Shown here piece after piece: positions 1 to 8,147 of a DNA stretch of 64,000 bases. The notes below the pieces were generated by a model. That model did not search any database and was not told the DNA's origin. It was given only the letters and a program-made list of their open reading frames with translations. Source of the DNA: Streptomyces sp. TP-A0356 (lineage in GTDB: Bacteria; Actinomycetota; Actinomycetes; Streptomycetales; Streptomycetaceae); the NCBI RefSeq assembly GCF_001417775.1, contig NZ_BBZJ01000022.1, positions 62,001 through 126,000 on the forward strand. Direction: 5' to 3'. The position numbers were made by a program, and so were the translations under genes. Each line of letters starts with the position of its first letter. Position 1 is the first letter of the stretch.

Positions 1-2
1 AC

Positions 3-701
3 GAGCGCGCGTTCATGGACGCGATCGAGGACGCCCGCAAGGCGGCGGAGGCCGAGTTCGGGACCGTGCTGCGCTGGTGCTTCGACATCCCCGGAGAAGC
101 GGGCCTCGAATCCGCGGAGGAGACGGCGCGGCTCGCCACCGACGACCGGCTGCGCCCCGAGGGGCTCGTCTCGTTCGGGCTCGGCGGGCCCGAGATCGGC
201 GTACCGCGACCGCAGTTCAAGCCCTACTTCGACCGGGCCATAGCGGCCGGCCTCAGGTCCGTGCCGCACGCCGGTGAGACGACCGGACCCGAGACGGTCT
301 GGGACGCCCTCAACGAGCTGCGGGCCGAGCGCATCGGGCACGGCACCAGTTCCGCCCGGGACCCGAAGCTGCTCGCGCACCTCGCCGAGCGCCGCATCCC
401 CCTGGAGGTCTGCCCGACCTCCAACATCGCCACCCGCGCGGTGCGCACACTGGACGAGCACCCCATCAAGGAGTTCGTGCGCGCCGGTGTCCTCGTCACG
501 ATCAACTCGGACGACCCGCCGATGTTCGGCACCGACCTCAACAACGAGTACGCGGTCGCCGCACGGCTGCTGGACCTCGACGAGCGGGGCCTCGCGGACC
601 TGGCCAAGAACGCGGTCGAGGCGTCCTTCCTCGACGACGCGGGCAAGGCGAGGCTGGCCGCCGAGATCGACGCCTACACCTCGGCATGGTCGGCGTCCTG
701 A
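3..701 (+). CDS. add: adenosine deaminase, 3' part
   Basis: C-terminal two thirds of an adenosine deaminase, a zinc amidohydrolase that converts adenosine to inosine in purine salvage. The reading frame is open to the left window edge, so the start lies outside. Visible family motifs are HAGE (the proton-donating Glu) near base 268, RIGHG near 328, CPTSN near 412, and NSDDPPMFGTDL near 505, which carries the zinc- and substrate-binding Asp pair. The first metal-binding HxH motif must lie upstream of the window. The gene stops 20 bases before the phosphodiesterase gene. The family assignment is firm; the absent N-terminus cannot be judged. Confidence 0.93.
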   Translation, partial: ERAFMDAIEDARKAAEAEFGTVLRWCFDIPGEAGLESAEETARLATDDRLRPEGLVSFGLGGPEIGVPRPQFKPYFDRAIAAGLRSVPHAGETTGPETVWDALNELRAERIGHGTSSARDPKLLAHLAERRIPLEVCPTSNIATRAVRTLDEHPIKEFVRAGVLVTINSDDPPMFGTDLNNEYAVAARLLDLDERGLADLAKNAVEASFLDDAGKARLAAEIDAYTSAWSAS

Positions 702-721
702 CCGCCCACCACAATGGGCCC

Positions 722-1405
722 ATGCGTACCGTGACTGCCGTGGCCCATCGCGGCGACCCCTACCGCCACCGCGAGAACACGATCGACTCACTGCGTTCCG
801 CGCTCCAACTCGGCGCGGACGCGGTCGAGATCGACGTACGGCTGACCCGGGACGGCGTTCCCGTGCTGCTGCACGACGAGACACTGAAACGGCTGTGGGA
901 GCGGGACCGGCCCCTCACCTCGCTCTCCTCGGCCGAGGTGCAAGGGCTGACGGCGGGCGGGGTGCCGACGCTGGCGGAGGCCCTGGCGGCGACCGACGGG
1001 AGCCGGGTGCTGATCGACCTGCCGGGCGGGCCCCCGGCGCGCGCCGTGCGCAGGATCGTGGACGTCGTCCGGGCGTGCGGGGCCGAGGAGCGGGTGTACT
1101 ACTGCGCGGGCGCGCAGACCATGCTGGCGGTCCGGGCCGCCGCCCCCTCCGCGGAGATCGCCCTGACCTGGACGACCCTGGCCCCACCGCGGCCCGCTCT
1201 GCTCGACGCGGTGCGTCCGCGCTGGCTCAACTACCGCTTCGGCCTGGTCGACCGGGACCTCGCGGCCCGGGTGCACCGAGGCGGTCATCTGCTGTCGGTG
1301 TGGACCCCCGACACTCGCCGCTCGATGCGGCGCCTCCTCGGCATGGGTGTGGACTCGATCACCACGAACCGCATAGACGCGCTGTGCGCGATGCGCGGGC
1401 AGTGA
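722..1405 (+). CDS. glycerophosphodiester phosphodiesterase
   Basis: 227-residue GDPD-family phosphodiesterase that hydrolyses deacylated phospholipids (glycerophosphodiesters) to glycerol 3-phosphate and an alcohol. The N-terminus holds the catalytic signature AHRGDPYRHRENT, and the EIDVRLTRDG block follows at about residues 37-46, supplying the Glu/Asp ligands for the divalent metal. The His of the HDE motif is in VLLHDETLK. There is no signal peptide, so a cytoplasmic enzyme is expected. I chose the ATG at 722, 12 codons inside the longest frame, because it sits just before the conserved HRGD motif. It lies 20 bases after add in the same direction, so cotranscription is possible. Confidence 0.9.
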   Translation: MRTVTAVAHRGDPYRHRENTIDSLRSALQLGADAVEIDVRLTRDGVPVLLHDETLKRLWERDRPLTSLSSAEVQGLTAGGVPTLAEALAATDGSRVLIDLPGGPPARAVRRIVDVVRACGAEERVYYCAGAQTMLAVRAAAPSAEIALTWTTLAPPRPALLDAVRPRWLNYRFGLVDRDLAARVHRGGHLLSVWTPDTRRSMRRLLGMGVDSITTNRIDALCAMRGQ

Positions 1406-1469
1406 AACGGCGGACGGTCCCGGTGGGCCCCGAGTCCGCGGTGGACCCGCTCCTTCGCGGGCACGGCGG

Positions 1470-2171
1470 TCAAGCCACGTTGACCAGCGGTACGTCGTCC
1501 ACCCCGGAGCAGTACGCCCAGCCACGGATGTGCCGGGCCGGCCGCTTGCGCCACACGGAACCGGGCCGTCCGTCCCAGCGGGCGGTGACCGGCTCCAGCT
1601 CGGGGCAGGAGCCCTCCAGCGCCCGTACGATGCCGCGCGCCACCTCCAGCCGCGCCTTCATCCGCTGCACCCGGACGGCGGCGTGCTGCCGGGTGACGCC
1701 GAGCGCGGCCGCGAGTTCACGGCGGGTCAGCTCTCCGGCGACCTCGAGCCACCACAGCGACAGCAGTTGCCGGTCCTCGTCGTCGAGCCACCGCACCGCC
1801 TTCGCGACCTCACGCCGCTGTCCCTCCAACTGGAGCCTCAGCACGGTGAGTTCGACGAAGTCGGCGGCCCGGTCGCCCGCGTCAGCGGGTAGCGGCTCGG
1901 GCCTGCGGCGGCGCGCACGGTCCCGTATCTGCCGCATGGCGATGGCGACCAGCCAGGAGCGGAAGCTGTCCGGATCGCGCAGCGTGCCCAGGTTGTCCAC
2001 GGCCCGCAGCATCGTCTCCTGTACGACGTCGTCGACGTCCGCGTGGCCGCCCAGCGCACGGCCGACGATGTTGTAGACCAGCGGCAGCCAGCCCGCGACC
2101 AGCTCGTCCAGCGCCTGCCGGTCGCCCGCCTGCGCCGCCGCGACGGTCGAGCGCCACTGCCGGGTGTCCAC
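1470..2171 (-). CDS. ECF-like RNA polymerase sigma factor, short C-terminus
   Basis: Sigma-70 family factor of about 233 residues. Region 2 is visible as DVDDVVQETMLRAVDNLGTL followed by SFRSWLVAIAMRQIRDRAR. Region 4 is the helix-turn-helix ELTRRELAAALGVTRQHAAV. The GTG at 2171 is preferred to the GTG at 2186 because GGAGAGG lies six bases upstream of it. The tail contains CPELEPVTARWDGRPGSVW and then AYCSG. From memory, related Streptomyces proteins carry a longer C-terminal zinc-ribbon or anti-sigma-like extension after this point, so this copy looks shortened. Convergent with the GDPD gene, with 64 bases between them. Target promoters are unknown. Confidence 0.78.
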   Translation of the reverse strand: MDTRQWRSTVAAAQAGDRQALDELVAGWLPLVYNIVGRALGGHADVDDVVQETMLRAVDNLGTLRDPDSFRSWLVAIAMRQIRDRARRRRPEPLPADAGDRAADFVELTVLRLQLEGQRREVAKAVRWLDDEDRQLLSLWWLEVAGELTRRELAAALGVTRQHAAVRVQRMKARLEVARGIVRALEGSCPELEPVTARWDGRPGSVWRKRPARHIRGWAYCSGVDDVPLVNVA

Positions 2172-2402
2172 GTGCGTCCTCTCCACCCTCGTCGTACCGC
2201 CCTGCGACGTAGCGTCTCAGCCGTGGCTGTGACGTACGGGGCGGCACTGAGGGAGACGGAGACCCGGATGGCGGGATAACAGTTTTGCGGGCAGGCGTCC
2301 GTCCCCCGCCCCCCGCCTCCCGCCCGCCACGGGACGAGGTGATCTGGGCCGGGACGGGCTCACGGCCCTGTCACGCCATGGTGCTGGACCAGGGGTCTGC
2401 GC

Positions 2403-3014
2403 TCACCGGCCCCGCTCGGGGCGTTCGATGCGTTCCACCAGCGCGGCCGCCATCGACTTGATGGTCTCAAGTCCTTGGTGACCCCAGGGATGCGGATCCT
2501 GGTCCACGACACAGATCGTGCCCAGCACCATGCCCGTGTGGTCGATCAGCGGGGCCCCCAGGTAGGAGTGGATCCCGATGGCGTCGACGACGTGGTTCCC
2601 GGCGAAGCGCGGAAAGTCGCGGACGTCGTCCAGCACCAGGGCCTTGCGCCGCCTCACCACGTGGGGGCAGAAGCCGATGTCGAGGTCGCGGGGCATCACC
2701 CGGCCAGGCACGGGGTCAGCCAGCAGCGGGGACTCCAGTTCCACGGTCACGTCCGAGGCCGCGCTGTACAGGCCCGCGAAGTACTGGCGGTTCTCGTCGA
2801 TGAAGAAGTTGACCCCCGCGTAGCACCCACCGGTGCGCTGCGCCAGTTCGCGTGCGAAGTCGTCGAACTCCGGAACCGGCTTGTCCTCGATCCCCAGTTC
2901 CCGGAGCCGCCGCGCCCGCGCCGGTGCCTCAGGGTCCTGCGGCGGGAGAAGAAGATGACGCACGGCGATCCCGGTCTCCGCTCCGAAGGGAGTCTTGGAC
3001 ACCATCCCTGCCAT
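2403..3014 (-). CDS. GAF-domain protein next to conservon
   Basis: 203-residue protein with a single GAF-type ligand-binding fold. The stretch GGCYAGVNFFIDENRQYFAG, the central PHVVRRRKALVLDDV and the C-terminal YLGAPLIDHTGMVLGTICVV match the usual GAF core. No kinase, phosphatase or DNA-binding domain is present, and there is no signal peptide or membrane helix. The ATG at 3014 has AAGGAG six bases upstream. The start lies inside the 3' end of the cvnD frame (86-base overlap), so translational coupling to the conservon is likely. Proteins of this kind often sit beside conservons and may sense redox or a small molecule; the ligand here is unknown. Confidence 0.72.
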   Translation of the reverse strand: MAGMVSKTPFGAETGIAVRHLLLPPQDPEAPARARRLRELGIEDKPVPEFDDFARELAQRTGGCYAGVNFFIDENRQYFAGLYSAASDVTVELESPLLADPVPGRVMPRDLDIGFCPHVVRRRKALVLDDVRDFPRFAGNHVVDAIGIHSYLGAPLIDHTGMVLGTICVVDQDPHPWGHQGLETIKSMAAALVERIERPERGR

Positions 3015-3600
3015 GGGAACTCCTTGAAGTGATCAGATGCTGCACGAGTGAAAGTAGAACCCGGATGCCCGAGCTGGAGAGGCGGGCGTCACACAGGGCC
3101 ACCGGCACCTCGGGCTTGAGGTCCAGCGCCGCCCGCACCTCGTCCGGCTCGTAGTGGTGCGCCCCGTCGAACTCGTTGACCGCGACGATGAAGCTGATGC
3201 CCCGTGCTTCGAAGAAGTCGACCGCCGCGAAACAGTGGTCAAGCCGACGGGTGTCGGCGAGTACGACGGCACCGAGCGCACCGGCTGACAGCTCGTCCCA
3301 CATGAACCAGAAGCGCTCCTGACCGGGCGTGCCGAACAGATAGAGCACGTGGTGGGGGTCGATGGTGATCCGGCCGAAGTCCATGGCCACCGTGGTGGTG
3401 ACCTTGCTCTCCACCCCGTCCAGCCGGTCCGTGGCAGCACTGACCTCGGTCAGCAGTTCCTCCGTGCTCAGCGGCTCGATCTCGCTGACCGCTCCCACGA
3501 AGGTGGTCTTGCCCACCCCGAAACCGCCGGCGACCAGAATTTTGATCCCCATCGGAAGGGAGTCGGCGCCGGGTGCCTCAGAGTCGCTTGAGGAGCCCAT
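2929..3600 (-). CDS. cvnD: conservon GTPase-like protein CvnD
   Basis: Small Ras/Rho-like ATP/GTP-binding protein of a Streptomyces conservon. The P-loop is VAGGFGVGKTTFVG, the switch/Walker B segment is LYLFGTPGQERFWFMWDEL, and the base-recognition NxxD motif is VAVNEFDGA. CvnD proteins work with CvnA-C in membrane-proximal signalling complexes that resemble eukaryotic G-protein systems. I start it at the ATG at 3600, which overlaps the end of cvnC as usual in these operons. At 223 residues it is longer than the common 190-200. The last ~25 residues are Ser/Arg-rich and overlap the GAF gene in another frame. Confidence 0.88.
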   Translation of the reverse strand: MGSSSDSEAPGADSLPMGIKILVAGGFGVGKTTFVGAVSEIEPLSTEELLTEVSAATDRLDGVESKVTTTVAMDFGRITIDPHHVLYLFGTPGQERFWFMWDELSAGALGAVVLADTRRLDHCFAAVDFFEARGISFIVAVNEFDGAHHYEPDEVRAALDLKPEVPVALCDARLSSSGIRVLLSLVQHLITSRSSHGRDGVQDSLRSGDRDRRASSSSPAAGP

Positions 3601-3970
3601 CCCGCAACGCCTCCAATAGATCCAGATCAGGGGCAGCACATGACCCCTGCACTGCCAGGTTGAAGGGCCGTGTGACGACGGCGCCACGCTCGACCAGGTC
3701 GGACAGCAACACCTTGATCACCGTTGCGGGCATGCGGGTGAGCCCCGCGATCTCGGCCACCGTGACCGGCGTCCGGCACAGCTGCAGCACATGGCTGTGA
3801 TCCAGTCCGAGGTTGCCCGGAAGCCTGGTACCGGTGGCCACCACCATGGTCATCAGGTCGAAGTGGCACGTGGGTTTGGTGCGTCCCTCGCTGACGGTGT
3901 ACGGCCGGACCATCCGTCCGACGGCGTCGTCGAGCAGCGGCCTGTCCGGGTCACCCGGGTCGTCCGGCAT
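3578..3970 (-). CDS. cvnC: conservon DUF742 protein CvnC
   Basis: 130-residue DUF742 protein, the third member of the conservon. Family marks are RMVRPYTVSEGRT near the N-terminus and a winged-helix-like segment (TVAEIAGLTRMPATVIKVLL) followed by LVERGAVV. It ends in the usual LLEALRDGLLKRL, whose coding sequence overlaps the cvnD start. It begins four bases after cvnB stops, so the block is a tight operon. Molecular function is unclear; it is thought to join the CvnA-B-D complex. Confidence 0.9.
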   Translation of the reverse strand: MPDDPGDPDRPLLDDAVGRMVRPYTVSEGRTKPTCHFDLMTMVVATGTRLPGNLGLDHSHVLQLCRTPVTVAEIAGLTRMPATVIKVLLSDLVERGAVVTRPFNLAVQGSCAAPDLDLLEALRDGLLKRL

Positions 3971-3973
3971 CCG

Positions 3974-4369
3974 TCACTGCCCCACCGACTGACGTGGAGC
4001 GGCCCCGAGATGACGGCGGACGCTCTTGACCATCATGGTCATCTCGTAGCCCAGCACCGCCACATCCGCGTCGCGCCCGGCGAGTACCGCCAGCAGGGCA
4101 CCCTGCCCGGCAGCGGAGACGAAGAGCAGCGAGTTGCTGAGTTCGGTCACGATCTGCTGCACTTCACCGCCGTCGTCGAATCGCTTGCCGGCACTGCGGG
4201 CCAGCGAGTACAGCCCGCTGGACAGGGCCGCCAGATGATCCGCCGCGTCTCGCTCCAGGCCGTCCGAGGCCATCACCAGACCGTCCGACGACAACAGCAG
4301 TCCGCTGCGCGTATGCGGTACGCGCTGCACAAGACCGCTCAACAGCCAAGAAAGATCTTCGCTCACCAC
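3974..4369 (-). CDS. cvnB: conservon roadblock/LC7 protein CvnB
   Basis: Roadblock/LC7-domain protein of about 131 residues, the likely GTPase-activating or scaffold partner of CvnD. It begins with DLSWLLSGLVQRVPHTRSGL and contains the characteristic LLLSSDGLVMAS strand-turn-strand followed by ALSSGLYSLARSAG. The frame extends back to a GTG at 4432, but no ribosome binding site lies there. The GTG at 4369 follows a GAGGAG 12 bases upstream and gives the normal family length, so it is my choice; the neighbouring GTG at 4366 is equally possible. It lies 82 bases after cvnA. Confidence 0.85.
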   Translation of the reverse strand: MVSEDLSWLLSGLVQRVPHTRSGLLLSSDGLVMASDGLERDAADHLAALSSGLYSLARSAGKRFDDGGEVQQIVTELSNSLLFVSAAGQGALLAVLAGRDADVAVLGYEMTMMVKSVRRHLGAAPRQSVGQ

Positions 4370-4451
4370 GATCGTGCACTTCTCCTCAATGACGTGAACT
4401 GCTACGGCGTTTCCGACGGATCTCCGTCCCACGGAGACCGCCGGAAGGGCC

Positions 4452-6092
4452 CTAGGGGGCCGGGTCCGGTCGGGTATGCCCGCCGACGGACGTGGTGGTG
4501 TCGGTTTCCCTGGAATCCTCGGCTTCCTCGGACCTCTCGGCCCGGCGGACGCCGGTCTGGAAGGCGGCCATCAGGCCTGGATCGTGCTCGGCTTCCTCCA
4601 CCACCACGTCCGTCTGGTCGGCCTCTCGCAATTCGGGGGCCAGGTGTTCCTGACGGCGCCGCTTGGGCAGCGACGGGCGGCCGTCTCCCGGCGTGGAGGG
4701 CGCGGTGGGGGCCAGCGGCGGTTCGGCCACCGGCGCGGGTGCCGAGGTGCTGGCGACGGGGATCTCCCGGGCCCGTGCCCGCTCTGCCGAGTCCTCCGCA
4801 TGTCCATGAGTGGGTGGTGGTGTTCGAGGAGCTGGGGATGCGATGTCCGACGGTTGCTGCTGCTCCGTCACTTCCTGCTGGCGGCCCAGCAGTTCGTGCG
4901 GCAGCACGACGACCGCCTGGGTACCGCCGTACACGTTGTTCTGGAGCCGTACGGCGATGCCGTGCCGCCGCGCGAGCGCGGAGACCACGTACAGGCCGAT
5001 CCGGCCGTCCTTGAGCAGCTCACCCAGAACGACCCCGTCCGGCGAGCCGAGCAGGGAGTTCATCTGGTTCCGCTCGGCGGACGTCATACCCAGGCCGCGG
5101 TCCTCGACCTCGATCGCCAGCCCAGCGGTGACGTGTTCGGCACGCAGCAGCACCTCCGTGTGGGGGGGCGAGAACACCGTGGCGTTCTCGACCAGCTCCG
5201 CCAGCAGGTGGACCACATCGACGACCGCGTGCCCGCTGACCGTCCCCTCCACCGGGGGAACCATCTTGACCCGCGCATACTGCTCGATCTCGGCGGCCGC
5301 GGAGCGCATCACGTCGCTCATGCTGACCGGTTGGGTCCACAGGCGGTGCGAGACCGCGCCACCGAGTACGGCGAGGTTCTCGGCGTATCGCCGGATACGG
5401 GTGGCCAGGTGGTCCACCCGGAACAGGCCCTTGAGCAGGTCCGGGTTCTCGACCTCGTTCTCCAGGTCGTCCAGCAGCCCGATCTCGCGGTGCACCAGCG
5501 ATTCGAGCCTCCGGGCCATGTTGGCGAAGACCTCGAAGTGCTCGCCGCCGCGCGGCTGTTCCGCCGGCCCCTGAGCTGTCTCCTGGGCGGTGTGCCAGGC
5601 GGACGCGATCTCATCCCCCAGCCGGTCGAGCGCGTCGCCCGCCTGGTCCGGCAGCGGGCTGCCCCGACCGCGCCGACGCTCCATCAGCTCCTGGCTGCGT
5701 TCGAGCTGCAGCCGCAGCTGCGCCAGTTCGGCCTGGCCGCGGACCGCGAAGCTGCTCACCTCGGTATAGCGGCGTCCAAGGGCCCGCGCCTTCCTGGCGG
5801 CGAAGAGCCCCGCGCCCGTGAGGATCCCGCCGACGACGAGCAGCGTGCCCGTGAGCAGTCCCCAGAAGGCGCCCTTGTCGGCGTGACTCCCGCCCGCGGT
5901 GGACAGGAGGGCGCAGGCAGCGGCTCCGGTGACGGCCACCAGCCCGGCAGGCAGCACCGCCACAAGCACCATGTGGCGCTCGATCGCCCTGCCGCGCCCG
6001 AACGGATCGGCGTCCGGGACATGCCACGCCGGAGCGTCGATCGCCATCGTCTCCTGGGGGGTATGAGCGGGCAGCATGGAAGGTTCCTGCAT
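4452..6092 (-). CDS. cvnA: conservon sensor kinase-like protein CvnA
   Basis: First gene of the conservon, about 546 residues. Two membrane helices (roughly residues 40-65 and 75-100) flank a very short external loop. A coiled-coil-like region and a histidine-kinase ATPase domain follow: N-box ELVENATVFSPP, G1 box VEDRGLGM, G2 box GRIGLYVVSALARRHG. No canonical H-box phosphoacceptor is evident, as is usual for CvnA. The last ~130 residues are Pro/Ala/Glu-rich and probably disordered. The frame reaches a TTG at 6110; the ATG at 6092 is preferred. This is the membrane component around which CvnB-D are thought to assemble. Confidence 0.87.
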   Translation of the reverse strand: MQEPSMLPAHTPQETMAIDAPAWHVPDADPFGRGRAIERHMVLVAVLPAGLVAVTGAAACALLSTAGGSHADKGAFWGLLTGTLLVVGGILTGAGLFAARKARALGRRYTEVSSFAVRGQAELAQLRLQLERSQELMERRRGRGSPLPDQAGDALDRLGDEIASAWHTAQETAQGPAEQPRGGEHFEVFANMARRLESLVHREIGLLDDLENEVENPDLLKGLFRVDHLATRIRRYAENLAVLGGAVSHRLWTQPVSMSDVMRSAAAEIEQYARVKMVPPVEGTVSGHAVVDVVHLLAELVENATVFSPPHTEVLLRAEHVTAGLAIEVEDRGLGMTSAERNQMNSLLGSPDGVVLGELLKDGRIGLYVVSALARRHGIAVRLQNNVYGGTQAVVVLPHELLGRQQEVTEQQQPSDIASPAPRTPPPTHGHAEDSAERARAREIPVASTSAPAPVAEPPLAPTAPSTPGDGRPSLPKRRRQEHLAPELREADQTDVVVEEAEHDPGLMAAFQTGVRRAERSEEAEDSRETDTTTSVGGHTRPDPAP

Positions 6093-6147
6093 CACAGTCC
6101 CTGGTTGCAAATCGGCCAGCGGGCCAAAAGTGTGCGGTGCACGTTAC

Positions 6148-6181
6148 AGGTAACTGCCCGCCGCGTCACGACCAGTTACCT
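6148..6181. promoter_or_regulatory. inverted repeat upstream of cvnA
   Basis: Nine-base inverted repeat AGGTAACTG (6148-6156) and CAGTTACCT (6173-6181), with a further GTTAC just left of it. It lies 56-90 bases before the cvnA start in an AT-richer patch, a sensible place for a promoter or operator of the conservon. The rest of the 312-base gap (6093-6404) shows no gene. Confidence 0.35.
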
Positions 6182-6404
6182 AGTGGGTAATGATTTATCA
6201 GATGGCGCGATCCCGGGCCGCCCCAGGAGCCCTGACCCACGTGCCGGTTCCGTGCCGGTTCCGTGCAGGAACGGACGGCCGGCCGGGCCCCGTGTTCATC
6301 TCAGCGGGCCCCTCCCCGTACTGCACGTCCGTCGCCTCGAAGACTCCTCTCGCCGCAACGCCCGTGGAGGTGGAGCATGGAGATGACCGACGAAGGAGGC
6401 CCCC

Positions 6405-6569
6405 ATGAAATCCGGAGCCTCGGATTACGACACGTGGTACTCGGGTACGCCGTCGCAGGCCGAAGGAGAGCGCGACGAGGCGAGCGAGTGCACGGCGATG
6501 GAACAGCACCCCGACGTCCCCAGGACCGAGCCGTCCCAGGCGGAGGGCGAGCGGAGCGACGACCTGTAG
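6405..6569 (+). CDS. 54-residue acidic hypothetical protein with internal repeat
   Basis: Short ORF starting at the ATG at 6405, with a near-perfect ribosome binding site (GAAGGAGG) six bases upstream. It encodes 54 residues, acidic and rich in Glu, Ser and Asp. The octapeptide PSQAEGER occurs twice (about residues 15-22 and 43-50), which suggests internal duplication. No signal peptide, membrane helix or cysteine cluster is seen. I do not recognise the family. It lies divergently from cvnA. The strong ribosome binding site and the repeat argue that it is translated, but homologues would be needed to be certain. Confidence 0.55.
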   Translation: MKSGASDYDTWYSGTPSQAEGERDEASECTAMEQHPDVPRTEPSQAEGERSDDL

Positions 6570-6683
6570 ACCTGCAGAGGAGTACGGAGCCGGGCCCGGC
6601 AACGAGGACCGGCTCCTTGTGACGCCCGGCGCCGCGGCGTCCGGCTGCTTCCCGGGCCTGCCCGGTCCGCCTGGCCGATCGCA

Positions 6684-6768
6684 GGTCCGGCTGGAACGGC
6701 GGGGTTCCCGTACGGGGGTCCGGCTGGAAGGGCGGGGTTCCCGTACGGGGGTCCGGCTGGAGCGGCGA
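6684..6768. repeat. 33-bp tandem repeat, 2.6 copies
   Basis: Two full 33-base units (6684-6716, 6717-6749) differ at one base, and a third partial unit runs to about 6768. Each begins GGTCCGGCTGGA and ends TTCCCGTACGGG. The tract lies between the 54-residue ORF and the PP2C gene, and no open frame uses it convincingly. Confidence 0.85.
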
Positions 6769-6865
6769 GCCCCGGCGGACGACGCGGGGCCGAGGTGCGG
6801 GCCTAGACTCGAAGACGTGGCCCGGCCCGGGTCCGGGCCGGCCGGCCGGAGGGCGGTGGCCTTGG

Positions 6866-7624
6866 GTGTCGTATGTCGCTGTGAGTGCGCTGAGCCATCC
6901 CGGGCTGCTGCGGGACAAGAACGAGGACAGCCTCGCGGTGGGGCCCTGGACGCTGTGCGCGACCGTCACCGAGAATCCGCAGACACTGGTGTTCCCGCTG
7001 GGCACGCCGCTGGTCGTGGCCGTGGCCGACGGGCTCGGCGGGCACCCCGGCGGTGAGGTGGCCAGTGCGCTGGTCGTGCGGCGGCTCGCGTCCGTCGGGC
7101 CCGCGCTGAGCAGTGAGGGCGCCGTCCGGGAGGCTGTCGAGTCCTGCAACCGCGCCGTGTACGCCGCCGCCGAGGCCAAGGGCGACGACGACGGTGGCGC
7201 GGTCATGATGATGGGCACCACGCTCGCGGGAGTCGTCGTACTGCCCGAGTCGCTGCTGGTGTTCAACGTGGGCGACAGCCGGGTCTTCGCCGTGCCCCGG
7301 GAGGGGCCCCGGCAGCTGAGCGTGGACGACAGCCCGCCGCTGGAGCCGGGGCAGCGCACCACCTCGCTGGTGACGCAGTCTCTCGGCGGCACCCCGCAGT
7401 ACCGCGCCGTCGTCCCTCATGTGACGACCGAGCCGTTGTCGCCCGGCGACCGCTACCTCGTCTGCACCGACGGCCTCACCGATCCCGTACCGGACGACGC
7501 CGTAGCCGGTGTGCTGCGGGACCACGACGACGGCCGGGCCGCGTTCGAGCTGTGGAGGGCGGCCATCGCCGAGGGCGGCCCCGACAACATCACTCTCGCC
7601 CTCGTACGCGTCGCCGAGACCTGA
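6866..7624 (+). CDS. PP2C-family protein serine/threonine phosphatase
   Basis: 252-residue PP2C (PPM) phosphatase, a metal-dependent enzyme that removes phosphate from Ser/Thr in partner proteins. The metal-binding motifs are present: LLRDKNEDS near the N-terminus, VADGLGGHPGGE (about residues 50-61), NVGDSRVF, and the C-terminal GGPDNITL. There is no membrane helix or sensor domain, so the protein is a soluble catalytic core. It starts at a GTG at 6866. The next genes are on the other strand. Substrates are unknown; the neighbouring sigma/anti-sigma-like pair is one possible target, but nothing in the sequence proves that link. Confidence 0.88.
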   Translation: MSYVAVSALSHPGLLRDKNEDSLAVGPWTLCATVTENPQTLVFPLGTPLVVAVADGLGGHPGGEVASALVVRRLASVGPALSSEGAVREAVESCNRAVYAAAEAKGDDDGGAVMMMGTTLAGVVVLPESLLVFNVGDSRVFAVPREGPRQLSVDDSPPLEPGQRTTSLVTQSLGGTPQYRAVVPHVTTEPLSPGDRYLVCTDGLTDPVPDDAVAGVLRDHDDGRAAFELWRAAIAEGGPDNITLALVRVAET

Positions 7625-7637
7625 GCAGCGCAGCCGC

Positions 7638-8147
7638 CTACGGCGGGGTGGGGCTCGAGGGTGTGCGGACGGCGCTGCTGCGCCCCGCCGACGGCTCGAC
7701 GCGTGCGGAGGTGGGTGTCGCCGTCGGCCGGGGGGTGGGGGTCGCCCGGACGCCCGGGACGCCGGTGGTGTCGGTCCCGGGCCGCCCGGTGGGGCGCCGG
7801 CTGGCGGGCCCGGACGGAGCCGGGGTGGGGGACGCCGACGGGGTGGGCGACACCGACGGCGTGGGGGGCACCGTATGACCGCTCGTGGGCGGCGGTGCGA
7901 GAGGGACCACCGGGCGCGCGGGTGCCTCGGGTGTCGCCGGGTGGAGCGGCAGCGCGACGAGGACGGCGACGGCGCAGGACAGGCCGACCCCGGCCGCGGC
8001 GCGGAGCGCCCGGCGGCGGGCCGCGGCGCGGCGGATCGCCTCGTATCGGCCGGGGGGCGGCCCGAGGTGGTCGGAGGGGGGCCGCAGGATCACCGCGAGG
8101 GGGTCGTCGGGTTGGTACTCCGGACCGTCGTCAAGGCGTGTGGTCAA
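7638..8147 (-). CDS. membrane-anchored anti-sigma-like protein
   Basis: 169-residue protein: a cytoplasmic N-terminus of about 48 residues, one membrane helix (roughly 49-68, rich in Ala, Val and Leu), then an extracytoplasmic tail of about 100 residues dominated by Pro, Thr, Ser and Ala. Its start overlaps the end of the upstream sigma-factor gene by 17 bases, the arrangement typical of an ECF sigma and its membrane anti-sigma. No zinc-binding HxxxCxxC motif is visible, so the anti-sigma role is inferred from position and topology only. The Pro/Thr-rich tail may cross or contact the wall. Confidence 0.6.
   Translation of the reverse strand: MTTRLDDGPEYQPDDPLAVILRPPSDHLGPPPGRYEAIRRAAARRRALRAAAGVGLSCAVAVLVALPLHPATPEAPARPVVPLAPPPTSGHTVPPTPSVSPTPSASPTPAPSGPASRRPTGRPGTDTTGVPGVRATPTPRPTATPTSARVEPSAGRSSAVRTPSSPTPP

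Noticed and set aside
274..2076. 600-residue rightward ORF
   Set aside because: It overlaps add, the GDPD gene and, antisense, the sigma factor. Composition is Arg/Ser/Pro-rich, typical of a shadow frame.
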